This document shows, piece by piece, positions 34,494 through 42,796 of a stretch of 64,000 nucleotides of DNA. Position numbers and translations under genes: made by a program. Within the stretch, counting starts at the first letter, position 1. Every line of letters begins with the position of its first letter. The notes under the pieces are model-generated. The model saw only the letters and a program-made list of their open reading frames with translations. It did no database searches and was not told where the DNA came from. Source of the DNA: Chloroflexota bacterium. GTDB lineage: Bacteria; Chloroflexota; UBA11872. The stretch lies in the NCBI GenBank assembly GCA_022824495.1, contig JAJDZU010000020.1:95580-159579 (forward strand), read 5' to 3'.

Positions 34494-34592
34494 TTACTGG
34501 TCTTTCTCTCCTCCCATGGCCAGCAGCAAAAGGGTGGGGGTGATAGAGGCAATGTATCGTTGTCCGGCACGAACACCGCCGATGCGATACAT
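34494..34592 (-). CDS. Putative 32-residue thrS leader peptide
   Basis: This small frame begins MYRIGGVRAGQR and ends GGEKDQ. The Shine-Dalgarno GAGGAG lies ten bases upstream, and a good promoter is about 70 bases upstream. The middle ITPTLLLLAM contains two ACC (Thr) codons at positions 18 and 20. It is placed between promoter and terminator, where a leader peptide for attenuation is expected. The number of Thr codons is low compared with classical leaders. Confidence 0.5.
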   Translation of the reverse strand: MYRIGGVRAGQRYIASITPTLLLLAMGGEKDQ

Positions 34593-34660
34593 CACCTGCA
34601 AACTCCTCGCTGCGCGGCACTCGCGCCGCGGCACATGGGAAATCGTCTCAGAACAATACG

Positions 34661-34689
34661 ATGGTACCAAGGCCCCAGGCGGCTGTCAA
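34661..34689 (-). promoter_or_regulatory. Sigma-70-type promoter of thrS
   Basis: The minus strand has a perfect -35 TTGACA (34684-34689), a 17-base spacer, and -10 TACCAT (34661-34666). Transcription would begin near 34654, giving a leader of roughly 280 bases. Confidence 0.75.
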
Positions 34690-34721
34690 CGGTACGGGGA
34701 AGGGGAAGGAGTAGATTTGCG

Positions 34722-35102
34722 CTTGAACACCTTGCTGGACTATATCTCATGTCACTCTGAGCGCAGCGAGGAATCTAGTGTGCTCCCGGCACTAGATTCC
34801 TCGTCGCTGAACTCCTCAGAATGACAGATTGGCTGCACTCCTCAGAATGACAATTTGGCTGCACCCCTCAGAGTGACATTTCGGCTGTGCTCCTCAGAAT
34901 GACACTTCGGCTGCACTCCTCAGGATGACAGTTCGGCTGAACTCCTCAGAATGACGTTTTGGCTGCACCCCCTCAGTATGATGTCTTGGCTGCACCCCTC
35001 AGAATTACATTTCGGTTGCGTTCCTCGGAATGACGTTTCGAGGAGCAGCCGTTTACGTTGACACTCATACCTGTGTAACCAAAGTCAATGCCTACTAATC
35101 GC
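34722..35102. repeat. Interspersed element copy A with nine 26-bp tandem units
   Basis: Copy A shares its left part (TATATCTCATGTCA, then GAGCGCAGCGAGGAATCTAG), a hairpin, and its right part (CGTTTACGTTGACACTC and CTGTG) with copy B at 42.8 kb. Between them lie nine tandem units at 34806-35040 of the type GCTGCACTCCTCAGAATGAC plus six variable bases. Eight units are 26 bp and one is 27. The left end encodes the CHSERSEESS peptide when read in the plus strand, a known signature of non-coding interspersed repeats in bacteria. There are no spacers, so it is not a CRISPR. Confidence 0.85.
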
Positions 35103-35202
35103 GTGCGGAAGCAGGCGGGCGATACCGGGTTTGGCAATGCGGGCCCCCGATGCACGGCGGGCTGCTAGTGAAGATCAGGCCGGCGTTGCCAGCGAAAGAA
35201 CC
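35103..35202. other. Spacer between repeat element and larA promoter
   Basis: The stretch is GC-rich, with a GGGCCCCCG-like block and no coding frame that can be supported. It leads into the promoter described next. Confidence 0.4.
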
Positions 35203-35231
35203 TTGTCGCTGTGCGGCCAACGGTCTAGAAT
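35203..35231 (+). promoter_or_regulatory. Putative promoter of the larA-like gene
   Basis: TTGTCG at 35203-35208, a 17-base spacer, and TAGAAT at 35226-35231 make a plausible sigma-70 promoter about 50 bases before the ATG. Confidence 0.5.
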
Positions 35232-35283
35232 TGCGACTTAATGAGCCGCGCAGCAACATGAGATAGGAAAAGAGGACTGAGCA

Positions 35284-36567
35284 ATGCAGGTGGACCTGGC
35301 CTATGGCCGCACTGGGTTGCGAGTAACACTGCCGGACGATGGCGTAGACGTGGTTGAACCGGTTGACCGGCCCGGGGCGCCGGACTCCGCAGCGGCCCTG
35401 CGCGAAGCGCTGCGCAATCCCCTGGGCACGGCGCCGCTGCACCGGTTGGCTGATGCAACGGACACCGTTGCCATCGTCTTCTGCGACATTACGCGGCCGG
35501 CGCCAAATCACTTGATGATTCCGGCGATACTGGCTGAACTCGCCCACGTGCCGCGTGAGAACATCGTCCTCATCAACGCAACCGGCATGCACCGGCCGAA
35601 TACCCAGGCCGAATTGAGCGAGATGCTGGGGCGGGACATTGTCGCGAATTATCGCATCGTCAACCATGATTCCACCGACAAATCCCAGTTGCGCTTCCTT
35701 GGTGAGACCGCTTCCGGCGGGCCGGTGTGGATCAATACGCACTATCTCGACGCCTCAGTCAAGATACTTACGGGGTTCATCGAGCCGCACTTCTTTGCGG
35801 GGTTCAGCGGCGGCGCAAAGCTCATCCTGCCCGGCATTGCCGGGGCGGATTCGGTCATGCACAACCACAACGCGGCCATGATCGGGCACCCGAACGCCAC
35901 GTGGGGACATCTGGACGGCAATCCCATTCACAGTGAGCAGCGTGAGGCCGCCGCTTATTGTCCGCCCGACCTGAGCCTGAACGTCACCATTAACAAGGCT
36001 AAGGAGATTACAGGAGTTTTCGCCGGTGAGATGCTGGAAGCCCATGCCGCCGGTTGCGACTTTGCGCGCCGTTCCGTCATGCGGCCGGTAGCGGAGCCGT
36101 ATGACATCGTGGTGACGACAAACAGCGGGTATCCTCTGGACCTGAACCTCTACCAAGCCGTGAAGGGCATGTCGGCGGCCTATCAGGTGGTGAAAGACGG
36201 CGGCGCGATCGTGATTGCGGCGGAATGCTCCGAAGGCATCGGCCACGGTCACTTCGAGAATCTGCTGCGGGAACGCGCCACACCCACCGCACTACTCGAA
36301 CTGATCAATAGCCCCGGATTCTCTCAATTCGATCAGTGGGAGGCCCAGATTCTCGCGCAGATCCTGCTGAAAGCCGAAGTGCATCTCTTTGCGGAGACGC
36401 TATCCGACCAAGCCATGCGGGACGCCCATATTATTCCGTGCAGATCGGTGGAAGCCACCGTGAATGCTCTGCGGGAACGCTATGGCGCGGAAGCGCGGAT
36501 TTGCGTCCTGCCCATGGGGCCGCTGACAATCCCGTACATCGCGGAGCCGGCAGCGGCGGGCGTGTAG
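35284..36567 (+). CDS. larA: LarA-family nickel-pincer lactate (2-hydroxyacid) racemase
   Basis: This 427-residue protein keeps the LarA active-site pattern. D-I-T-R-P sits at residues 68-72, and His103 is in NATGMHRPN. His169 and Lys179 are in IEPHFFAGFSGGAKLILPGI, and His195 is in VMHNHNAAM. These correspond well to L. plantarum LarA (His108, His174, Lys184, His200), which bind the nickel-pincer cofactor. It could racemise lactate or another 2-hydroxyacid. The larB, larC and larE genes needed to build the cofactor are not in the window. Shine-Dalgarno GAGGA lies eight bases upstream. Confidence 0.82.
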   Translation: MQVDLAYGRTGLRVTLPDDGVDVVEPVDRPGAPDSAAALREALRNPLGTAPLHRLADATDTVAIVFCDITRPAPNHLMIPAILAELAHVPRENIVLINATGMHRPNTQAELSEMLGRDIVANYRIVNHDSTDKSQLRFLGETASGGPVWINTHYLDASVKILTGFIEPHFFAGFSGGAKLILPGIAGADSVMHNHNAAMIGHPNATWGHLDGNPIHSEQREAAAYCPPDLSLNVTINKAKEITGVFAGEMLEAHAAGCDFARRSVMRPVAEPYDIVVTTNSGYPLDLNLYQAVKGMSAAYQVVKDGGAIVIAAECSEGIGHGHFENLLRERATPTALLELINSPGFSQFDQWEAQILAQILLKAEVHLFAETLSDQAMRDAHIIPCRSVEATVNALRERYGAEARICVLPMGPLTIPYIAEPAAAGV

Positions 36568-36619
36568 TCGCCCGATTGGCGAACGGTGGACTGGCAGAAG
36601 TCTGGGCGCCGAAATCCGG

Positions 36620-37771
36620 CTACACCGTGCGGCGGGTGCCGCTGTAGCCTTCCGATTCAAGGGTAGTCGACACGGGCGCCAGCCGCGCGCCGGGATCTAC
36701 GTCCAGGGCCATGTCCGAGACCAGCCCTCTTTCAAGTCGATAGTAGGCGCAGGCGCCAATCATCGCGGCGTTGTCCGTACAAAAAGCGAAATCGGGAATT
36801 CGCACCGGCACCGGCGCATGGGCCAGAATTTCCTCCCGCAAGAGGCTGTTGGCCGCCACACCGCCCACCACGAGGATTTCCTTGACTTTAAATTCCTTGG
36901 CCGCCTCCACGGTCTTGGCCACCAAGACGTCCGCTACCGACTGCTGAAAGCTGGCGGCAACCTGGGCCACGTAGAGCGGCACATCCGCGTGCACCATGCC
37001 GCCAGGGGCCGAGACCACCGGCTCAGACAGGTCCTGGTCTTTCATGCGGCTTTCCATGTAGCGCAAAACGGCAGTCTTGAGCCCGCTGAAACTGAATTCG
37101 TACGTGCCCTGCATCCAGGCGCGAGGCAAGTCCACCATGTTGCGCCGCCCCCGCAAGCCGTAGCGGCCAAGTTGCTCCGCCGCCAGTTGCACCGACGGTC
37201 CGCCCGGATACGGCAGGCCCAGAATTCGCCCAACTTTATCGAATGCTTCACCCGCGGCGTCGTCTCGCGTTGCGCCGATCAAGGCGTAATCTCCGTGCCC
37301 GCGCATGAGCACCAATTCCGTATGCCCGCCGGAAACCACCAAGGCAAGCAACGGGAATTGCAGGTCCTCGTTCCCCTCGCTCTGAAGCGCCCGGCGCGAG
37401 CGGGTCAGCCACGCCCCATAGACGTGACCTTCCAGGTGGTTTACGCCGATAAGCGGCACGCCCAGAGCGAACGCAAGCGACTTGGCGAAATTGACGCCCA
37501 CCAGCAGAGCGCCCGCCAAGCCTGGGCCATACGTAACCGCGACGCCGTCCAAGTCTTCCCAGGCAACGTCGGCAGCCACCAGCGCCTCGGTAACCACCGG
37601 CACCATAGCTTTCAGATGTTCACGCGAAGCCAGTTCCGGCACCACGCCGCCGTACTTCTGGTGGACTTCGATCTGTGAGGCAACAATGTTGGAGAGCGCA
37701 TAGCGGCCGTCTTCCACCACTGCCGCGGCGGTCTCATCGCAGGAGGTCTCAATCGCAAGAAGCGTTGTCAA
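36620..37771 (-). CDS. tsaD: tRNA N6-adenosine threonylcarbamoyltransferase TsaD
   Basis: This 383-residue ASKHA-fold enzyme transfers threonylcarbamoyl to A37 of ANN-decoding tRNAs. It starts LLAIETSCDETAAAVV, has the metal-binding HLEGHVYGAW and VVSGGHTEL, and the EFSFSGLKTAVLRYMES block. The C-terminal VVGGVAANSLLREEIL is typical. TTG 37771 is the start, with an excellent Shine-Dalgarno (GGAGG five or six bases upstream). It overlaps rimI by 23 bases. Together with tsaB and tsaE it forms the t6A cluster. Confidence 0.96.
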   Translation of the reverse strand: MTTLLAIETSCDETAAAVVEDGRYALSNIVASQIEVHQKYGGVVPELASREHLKAMVPVVTEALVAADVAWEDLDGVAVTYGPGLAGALLVGVNFAKSLAFALGVPLIGVNHLEGHVYGAWLTRSRRALQSEGNEDLQFPLLALVVSGGHTELVLMRGHGDYALIGATRDDAAGEAFDKVGRILGLPYPGGPSVQLAAEQLGRYGLRGRRNMVDLPRAWMQGTYEFSFSGLKTAVLRYMESRMKDQDLSEPVVSAPGGMVHADVPLYVAQVAASFQQSVADVLVAKTVEAAKEFKVKEILVVGGVAANSLLREEILAHAPVPVRIPDFAFCTDNAAMIGACAYYRLERGLVSDMALDVDPGARLAPVSTTLESEGYSGTRRTV

Positions 37772-38438
37772 GGAAACCTCCAGTTTCCGGGTACGTCGTC
37801 GTCCACGAGTGCTTCTGCCTCAGGTCCGACACGCGCCGCCGGAACAAGCGCCGGAACGAGTCGAAGTTCACGTCTTCACTCCACATTACCAGGGCGTCCT
37901 CTTGGTTATCGCTGTAGTAGCGAGGCCGAATGCCCGTAGAGCGGAACGAGTATTTCTTGTAGAGCGAGCGGGCCAGGTTGTTGGAAACCCGCACCTCCAA
38001 CGTTACCCAACGCGCCGCCAGTCCCATGGCTACGTCGATGAGCGCGGTGAGCATGAGTTCGCCGACGTTCTGGCCCCGCACGTCCGGCCGCGAGGCGATC
38101 GTCGTTATGTGTGCCTCGTCCACCATCAACCAGAGGCCGCCGTAGGCGACCAGCGTCGGCTTGCCGTAGCGCCAGTAGTCTTCGGGTCTGGGCTCCACCG
38201 ACGGCAAGAGCGAGAGGGGAAAGGGCCGTGTCCGCCTGGGCGGAGGCGCAACTTCATCACCCTCCTCTGCCGCCACGACCGCATCCACGTCGCGGATAAC
38301 GAGATACCGCGCCAGTCTGTTTTCCACGATCTCGCGGCGGTAGGCGTTGCGGGGCCAGGGTAAAGTAAAGGAAGCCTCCTCGATGCTGCGAACCTCGGCC
38401 ACGTCATCCAATTCCATTGGCTCGATCCGCAGATTCAT
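37749..38438 (-). CDS. rimI: RimI-like ribosomal-protein (S18) alanine N-acetyltransferase
   Basis: The 229-residue protein has the GNAT fold in RimI form: MNLRIEPMELDDVAEVRSIEEASFTLPWP, then DEAHITTIASRPDVRGQNVGELML (acetyl-CoA loop), and LEVRVSNNLARSLYKKYSFRSTG. RimI is usually about 150 residues. Here an insertion of about 40 residues, rich in Pro and charged residues (GDEVAPPPRRTRPFPL), splits the N-terminal sheet, and the C-terminus is extended. ATG 38438 fits the family start; ATG 38486 or 38579 would add unconserved residues. RimI is often found with tsaB and tsaD, as here. Confidence 0.88.
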   Translation of the reverse strand: MNLRIEPMELDDVAEVRSIEEASFTLPWPRNAYRREIVENRLARYLVIRDVDAVVAAEEGDEVAPPPRRTRPFPLSLLPSVEPRPEDYWRYGKPTLVAYGGLWLMVDEAHITTIASRPDVRGQNVGELMLTALIDVAMGLAARWVTLEVRVSNNLARSLYKKYSFRSTGIRPRYYSDNQEDALVMWSEDVNFDSFRRLFRRRVSDLRQKHSWTTTYPETGGFLDNASCD

Positions 38439-38706
38439 CGTTTGGGGCTCTGGCCGCCCGCTATAGAGTGCCTTGGGTTGTTCCATTGTGGTGTGCGGGC
38501 GCTCGACTTTCCCTTTTGTCCGCTCGTCCACCTTCAGTCGCGCAGCTACGGCGATACATCCACCATGGTACCGTACCAATTCTCGTATTGGCTCAGTTGT
38601 TTCCAGCGCGCGCCAACTGACTTGAACTCAGCGCCATTTCTCCCCCCGTGCTCCCATGGTTTGCCTCCCCGCCGGCCGCGGTCTCCATCCCCGGCCCATA
38701 CGGGAG

Positions 38707-39507
38707 CTAGGGGGCCGGCTCGCCAATCATAGGCACTATGCGGTGCCGCGGCACACTCGCCGCCGGTCGCCGCAAATAGTCCGGCTCGGCGGTGAGCGGG
38801 TCAATCAGGTAGCCCTTTGCCAGATGGTCCGCGCCAAGTACAGCCACCGCTCCCGCGCGGCGCACGCCAAAGAGCCCGGACGGAAAGACCAGCAATTTCC
38901 GCTCAACCGCGCCCTGCAGCTCTTCCCGGTGGGCAGGGGCGAGATCCCCGCATATGATAGTACGCTTGACGATCCTGCTCGCAATCTCGGGGAGACCCAT
39001 GATTGCGAAATCCTCAAGCCGCCGCCAACTCCTGGCCACCGAGCGGTACCACCCCACGTAGTATTCGCCCCGGCCGGCGTCTAGCAGCGCGCAGACGTGG
39101 GCGTTGGCCGACTGCAAGTGTGGAAAGGCCACGGCGTCTAGCGTGGGCACGGCGACGAGCGGTACGCCAAGGGTGAGGCATAGCCCTTTGGCCGTGGCCA
39201 TGCCTACCCGCAAACCGGAAAACGAACCGGGCCCGGACACAACGGCCACGGCATTGATGGGGAGCCGGTCACGGGGAAACGTCGCCAGCCCCTCAATGCG
39301 GCCGGTCGGCGCATCAGCAGGAACATCCGGGGCAGTGTCAGGCGCTTGGCCGCTGCCGGCGACCATGGTCCACAGTCTCTCGATGCTCGCCATGAGCTGT
39401 TCCGTGGCATGGAATCCCGCGGCCCAGTTCATCTCCCCCAAGATACGGTCGTTCCCGTAGAAGGCCACGCCTAGCTGGCGCGTGGCCGTGTCAATCGCCA
39501 AGAGCAT
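38707..39507 (-). CDS. tsaB: tRNA threonylcarbamoyladenosine synthesis protein TsaB
   Basis: This 266-residue TsaD paralogue lacks catalysis but holds TsaD and TsaE in the t6A complex. It starts MLLAIDTATRQLGVAF and has the family motif AVVSGPGSFSGLRVGMATAKGLCL with VPLVAVPTLDA. ATG 39507 is chosen by comparison with E. coli TsaB; a further 12 residues upstream are possible. A 35-residue Asp/Pro-rich insert (DTAPDVPADAPTGRIEG) is unusual. It lies between tsaE and rimI. Confidence 0.92.
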   Translation of the reverse strand: MLLAIDTATRQLGVAFYGNDRILGEMNWAAGFHATEQLMASIERLWTMVAGSGQAPDTAPDVPADAPTGRIEGLATFPRDRLPINAVAVVSGPGSFSGLRVGMATAKGLCLTLGVPLVAVPTLDAVAFPHLQSANAHVCALLDAGRGEYYVGWYRSVARSWRRLEDFAIMGLPEIASRIVKRTIICGDLAPAHREELQGAVERKLLVFPSGLFGVRRAGAVAVLGADHLAKGYLIDPLTAEPDYLRRPAASVPRHRIVPMIGEPAP

Positions 39508-39532
39508 TGCTGTTACGCCTGCGACTTTTGCA

Positions 39533-40033
39533 TTAGAAGCCAAACGCTAACCGGCGGTATTCGTGAAGTACCTCGAGAAAGTGGTCGCCCTCCGATTCGA
39601 AGTGCAGAGTGCGCTTCGTATCGGTCATGATTTCGATGTTCACGAGCAGCCAGTCTTTGGGCAGGAAATCCCGCGCCTTGCGGGCCCACTCAATGACGCA
39701 AACCCCGTCGCCCTCGAGATATTCCTCAAGTCCCAGACTCCACAAAGAGTCACCGGAATTGACCCGATAGAGGTCGATATGATGGAAGGGGAGCCTGCCG
39801 GAATAGTACTCCTTGATGAGCGTATAGGAGGGACTGGTGGCGTGCTCTCGGACTTCCAAGCCAAGAGCTACGCCCTGCGCAAAGACGGTCTTTCCCGATC
39901 CCATAGTGCCTTCGAGCAGAATGACGCTGCCGGCCTGTACCATCGTGCCCAGCCGCAAACCAAGTCTCTGGGTCTGAGCTTCGCTATGGCTGATACAGTC
40001 TAGTCGCTGTTCAACACTCTTGCTGGTCGACAC
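39533..40033 (-). CDS. tsaE: tRNA threonylcarbamoyladenosine synthesis ATPase TsaE
   Basis: This 166-residue P-loop protein has LLEGTMGSGKTVFAQGVALGL, the ATSPSYTLIKEYYSGRLPFHHIDLYRV block containing the conserved TSPT-like loop and HxDxYR, and the VCVIEWARKARDFLP ending. TsaE powers t6A complex turnover through ATP hydrolysis. It begins nine bases downstream of thiL and about 25 bases before tsaB. The length is normal for TsaE. Confidence 0.95.
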   Translation of the reverse strand: MSTSKSVEQRLDCISHSEAQTQRLGLRLGTMVQAGSVILLEGTMGSGKTVFAQGVALGLEVREHATSPSYTLIKEYYSGRLPFHHIDLYRVNSGDSLWSLGLEEYLEGDGVCVIEWARKARDFLPKDWLLVNIEIMTDTKRTLHFESEGDHFLEVLHEYRRLAFGF

Positions 40034-40042
40034 AAGTGTTCC

Positions 40043-41071
40043 TCATTCGCGGCCCTTTCGCGGGACTGCCGCGGCATCGAAGTGGTCAAACCCTTTCCCA
40101 GTCGGCAACAGCGCCTCACCGTGATCGCCGCGCAGGACGACCTCGCCGCCGCTGCCTGCAACAATTCTACCAACAACCGTGCACGTTGCTAGTCCCAACC
40201 GCGTCAAGCGGTCTTGGGCTCGTCGCATTGTTGCGGGCGGCGCGGTGAACAGAAGCTCATAGTCTTCGCCGCCATTGAGCGCTTGGCGCGAACAATCGTC
40301 TCCCAACACCGCCGCGAGATCCGGGTCTGTCGGCACGTCTGCGCACGCGATTTCTGCGGACACGCCACTGGCCGCGCAGAGTTTTTGCAGGTCCACCACC
40401 AAGCCGTCACTGATGTCCATGCCGCATCGCACACCGGCTGCCACCAGCGCCCGGCCTTCCCGCAACCGTGGCGCGGGCCGCCGCTGAGCGGCAATGAACC
40501 GCTCCCGTGTGCTACCGCCAACAATCGCGTTTCCTTCCAGCAACGCTAGCCCGGCCGCCGCGTTACCCAAGACACCGGTTACACCAATCTGGTCGCCAAC
40601 CTGCGCCACCGATCGGCGAAGGACACGCTCACCACTCTCTACTTCCCCAAAGACGGTAACGTTGACCATTACGTGCGCGCTTGACGAGAGATCACCGCCC
40701 AGAATTGGCGTCCGCGCCTGTTCCGCCAGGAGCGACATGCCCCGGTAGAACGCATCGACCTGGGCGACCTCACTTTCTGCGGGCAGGCACAAGGCAACGA
40801 GCGCGCCGCGCGGACTTCCTCCCATGGCGGCAATATCGCTGAGGTTTACGGCCAGCGCTTTCCATCCAATATCTTCCCAACTAAAGGTGCACAGTCTGAA
40901 GTCTACGTCCTCTACGAGCGCGTCGGTGGTGGCAATAAGCCAGCCCCCTCCCCACTGCCACAACGCGGCGTCGTCCTGAAAGTCCAGCGCCATTGCCGGT
41001 GACGTAAACACACTTCTCGCGATGCGGCCGATTGTGCCAAACTCGCCAATATCCTCGAGTTTTCCGGGCAT
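40043..41071 (-). CDS. thiL: Thiamine-monophosphate kinase
   Basis: The 342-residue enzyme phosphorylates thiamine monophosphate to thiamine pyrophosphate. Its start ATG 41071 gives MPGKLEDIGEFGTIGRIARS, the family N-terminus; a Shine-Dalgarno (GGAG) lies about five bases upstream. Later blocks are DDAALWQWGGGWLIATTDALVEDVDF, WKALAVNLSDIAAMGGSPRGAL, ILGGDLSSS and LNGGEDYELLFT. It is the first gene of the set that continues into the t6A genes. A TPP riboswitch was looked for upstream and not seen. Confidence 0.94.
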   Translation of the reverse strand: MPGKLEDIGEFGTIGRIARSVFTSPAMALDFQDDAALWQWGGGWLIATTDALVEDVDFRLCTFSWEDIGWKALAVNLSDIAAMGGSPRGALVALCLPAESEVAQVDAFYRGMSLLAEQARTPILGGDLSSSAHVMVNVTVFGEVESGERVLRRSVAQVGDQIGVTGVLGNAAAGLALLEGNAIVGGSTRERFIAAQRRPAPRLREGRALVAAGVRCGMDISDGLVVDLQKLCAASGVSAEIACADVPTDPDLAAVLGDDCSRQALNGGEDYELLFTAPPATMRRAQDRLTRLGLATCTVVGRIVAGSGGEVVLRGDHGEALLPTGKGFDHFDAAAVPRKGRE

Positions 41072-41671
41072 TGTGCTCCGCCAATCATGCAACGGTATCA
41101 GGATAGCAGGCATGCCTACCATGGGCAAATCGCCAGTGCTTGTCCATTCAATCACCGCTTGGCTCGCGCCGGGCTGATTTGGCTGCGCTTGCGAACACCG
41201 AGACAGGCCGAATTCGGACCCCATGAGTGCCCGCCGGACTCCGCGCCAGGCTTGCGTGTGCTACGATTCTCACACTCGGTCATTTGGTAAGTGTCTCTGG
41301 ATGCCCAGGTCTTGGGGGTACAGGCAGTGTGCCCCGCCGCGCCGGTTTGCTGAGCGGAGACTCTGAAGAATGGGGCACACCACACGCGGGATGAGTGCCG
41401 GGGTCGCCGCCTGGGAAATCGGGGAAGGGGACGCCCCGCACGCGGGCTGAGTGCCGACTATCGGGCGATAGCTATCGGCAACGATGGGCGTTCTGCGTCA
41501 AGTGCCGACGGTCTGTACCGAGGCGCGGGCTACCATGGCGTAGCACCGGCACACTACGGAGACCGCCGGGCAGTGGTCGGTTGAGCGCTTGCGCGGCGGC
41601 CGGAGTCCTATCGCCCACGCCCGCCTGCCGCAGTAAGCAGAACTCAATAGTCGCGAAGGAGAGCGAGGCCA
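41072..41671. other. 600-bp divergent intergenic region with direct repeats
   Basis: This gap separates thiL and the M42 peptidase, which are transcribed away from each other, so both promoters should lie here. It holds an 18-bp direct repeat, CACGCGGG-A/C-TGAGTGCCG, at 41383-41400 and 41439-41456. It also holds a 12-bp perfect palindrome, CGATAGCTATCG, at 41466-41477. No convincing gene was found. Confidence 0.6.
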
Positions 41672-42778
41672 ATGGCAGAGTCAGTGAAGCAGCGACTGCG
41701 GACTGAGATCATGCGCCTGGCCGGCTTGCATGGCCCGTCGGGCCGGGAGCAGGCAGTAGTGGCCGCCATCGAAGAACGACTGCGGGCCATGGGCCATGCC
41801 ACGCGCACCGACCGCATGGGCAACGTGTTCGCCGATTGCGGCGGTCCGGCTACCGCGCCGTTGGTGCTGCTGGATGCCCACGTCGACGAAATCGGCTGTC
41901 TCGTGCGCAGCATCGAGCCGGAAGGCTACTTGCGTCTATACAAAGTGGGCGGCATCCTTGACGGCTTGCTTGTGGGGCGCAAGGTTGCCGTCAACGGCCT
42001 GCGGGGCGTAATTGGCGTGAAGGCGGGTCACCTGCAGTCGCCGGAGGAGCAGCGCGCGGTTGTGCCGGTACGGGACCTCTACGTTGACCTGGGGTTTTCG
42101 TCGGCGGACGCGGTGCGGCAGGCAGGGATTGCCGTGGGCGATCCGGTTACTTATGTCAGCGACGTTGAGGAAATGGCCAACCCAAATCGCCTGTGCGGCA
42201 AGGCCATAGACAACCGCGCCGGTTGTGCGGTGCTGTTGCATGCCATCGAGGAACTCACGCGGGAATCACTGCCGGTGCGCCTGGTGGCGCAATTCACGGT
42301 GCAGGAAGAGACGGGCCTGCACGGCGCGGGACCGGCGGCATACAACTTTGCGCCTCACCTCGCGATTGCCATCGATACCGTGCCCTGCGGCGACACGCCT
42401 GACGTGCGCTTTCATACGGAGTTGCCCATTGCGCTGGGGGGCGGCCCCGTGCTTCAAGCCGCAAGCACGAGTTCCTACGGCGGAATGATCACGCCGGCAT
42501 CCGTGCTGGCGTTTGCCTGCCGTACGGCCCAAGCGAGCGGCGTCCCGTACCAGGAAGCAATTCTGGAGGGCGGCAGCACCAATGCGACCGCCATTCACTA
42601 TTCCCGCAGCGGCGTGCCTGCCATTGCCGTTACTATCCCCCGGCGCTATTCCCACTCCCCAATCGAAGTCGTAGACCTGGACGACGTGGTTTCCACTCTG
42701 CACGTCGTCATTGCCATGGCGCGCAAGGCTGCAGATGAAGGCTTCGCGTTTGATCCGGGAGCAAGCGCGGAGAGCTAG
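41672..42778 (+). CDS. M42-family metallo-aminopeptidase
   Basis: The 368-residue protein shows the M42 metal and catalytic elements: LLDAHVDEIGCL (first metal ligand His and Asp), CGKAIDNRAGC (bridging Asp), FTVQEETGLHGAGPA (catalytic and metal Glu), AIDTVPCG, and RRYSHSPIEVVDLDD (last His). Such enzymes are cytoplasmic dodecameric aminopeptidases, sometimes annotated as endoglucanase CelM or FrvX. Shine-Dalgarno AAGGAGAG lies upstream of ATG 41672. Confidence 0.93.
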   Translation: MAESVKQRLRTEIMRLAGLHGPSGREQAVVAAIEERLRAMGHATRTDRMGNVFADCGGPATAPLVLLDAHVDEIGCLVRSIEPEGYLRLYKVGGILDGLLVGRKVAVNGLRGVIGVKAGHLQSPEEQRAVVPVRDLYVDLGFSSADAVRQAGIAVGDPVTYVSDVEEMANPNRLCGKAIDNRAGCAVLLHAIEELTRESLPVRLVAQFTVQEETGLHGAGPAAYNFAPHLAIAIDTVPCGDTPDVRFHTELPIALGGGPVLQAASTSSYGGMITPASVLAFACRTAQASGVPYQEAILEGGSTNATAIHYSRSGVPAIAVTIPRRYSHSPIEVVDLDDVVSTLHVVIAMARKAADEGFAFDPGASAES

Positions 42779-42796
42779 GGAGTTAGTGGGATCAGA

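Larger units (their letters stand above)
34378..34660 (-). ncRNA. thrS leader with leader peptide and putative transcription attenuator
   Basis: The transcript from the promoter at 34661-34689 would carry about 280 bases before thrS. It contains a short open frame, a hairpin with arms ATGTATCG and CGATACAT around the open frame's start, and a terminator-type hairpin with a U run just before thrS. The open frame contains two Thr codons. The arrangement fits amino-acid-responsive attenuation. A loop with GGU and CGU triplets may also recall tRNA-Thr mimicry, which is speculative. No T-box sequence was found. Confidence 0.6.

Noticed and set aside
34378..34700. T-box riboswitch before thrS
   Set aside because: The conserved T-box sequence (AGGGTGGNACCGCG type) is not present on the minus strand; a similar G-rich string lies on the other strand only.
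32977..34824. Plus-strand open frame of 615 codons
   Set aside because: It is antisense to thrS and runs into the repeat element; no domain or ribosome-binding site.
34806..35040. Regular array that could be called CRISPR
   Set aside because: Units follow each other directly with no unique spacers, and they vary along their length; no cas genes lie nearby. It is a tandem repeat.
41072..41400. TPP riboswitch before thiL, and likewise before thiD (43829-43960)
   Set aside because: The conserved CTGAGA and related blocks in the right order were not seen. A covariance search would decide.
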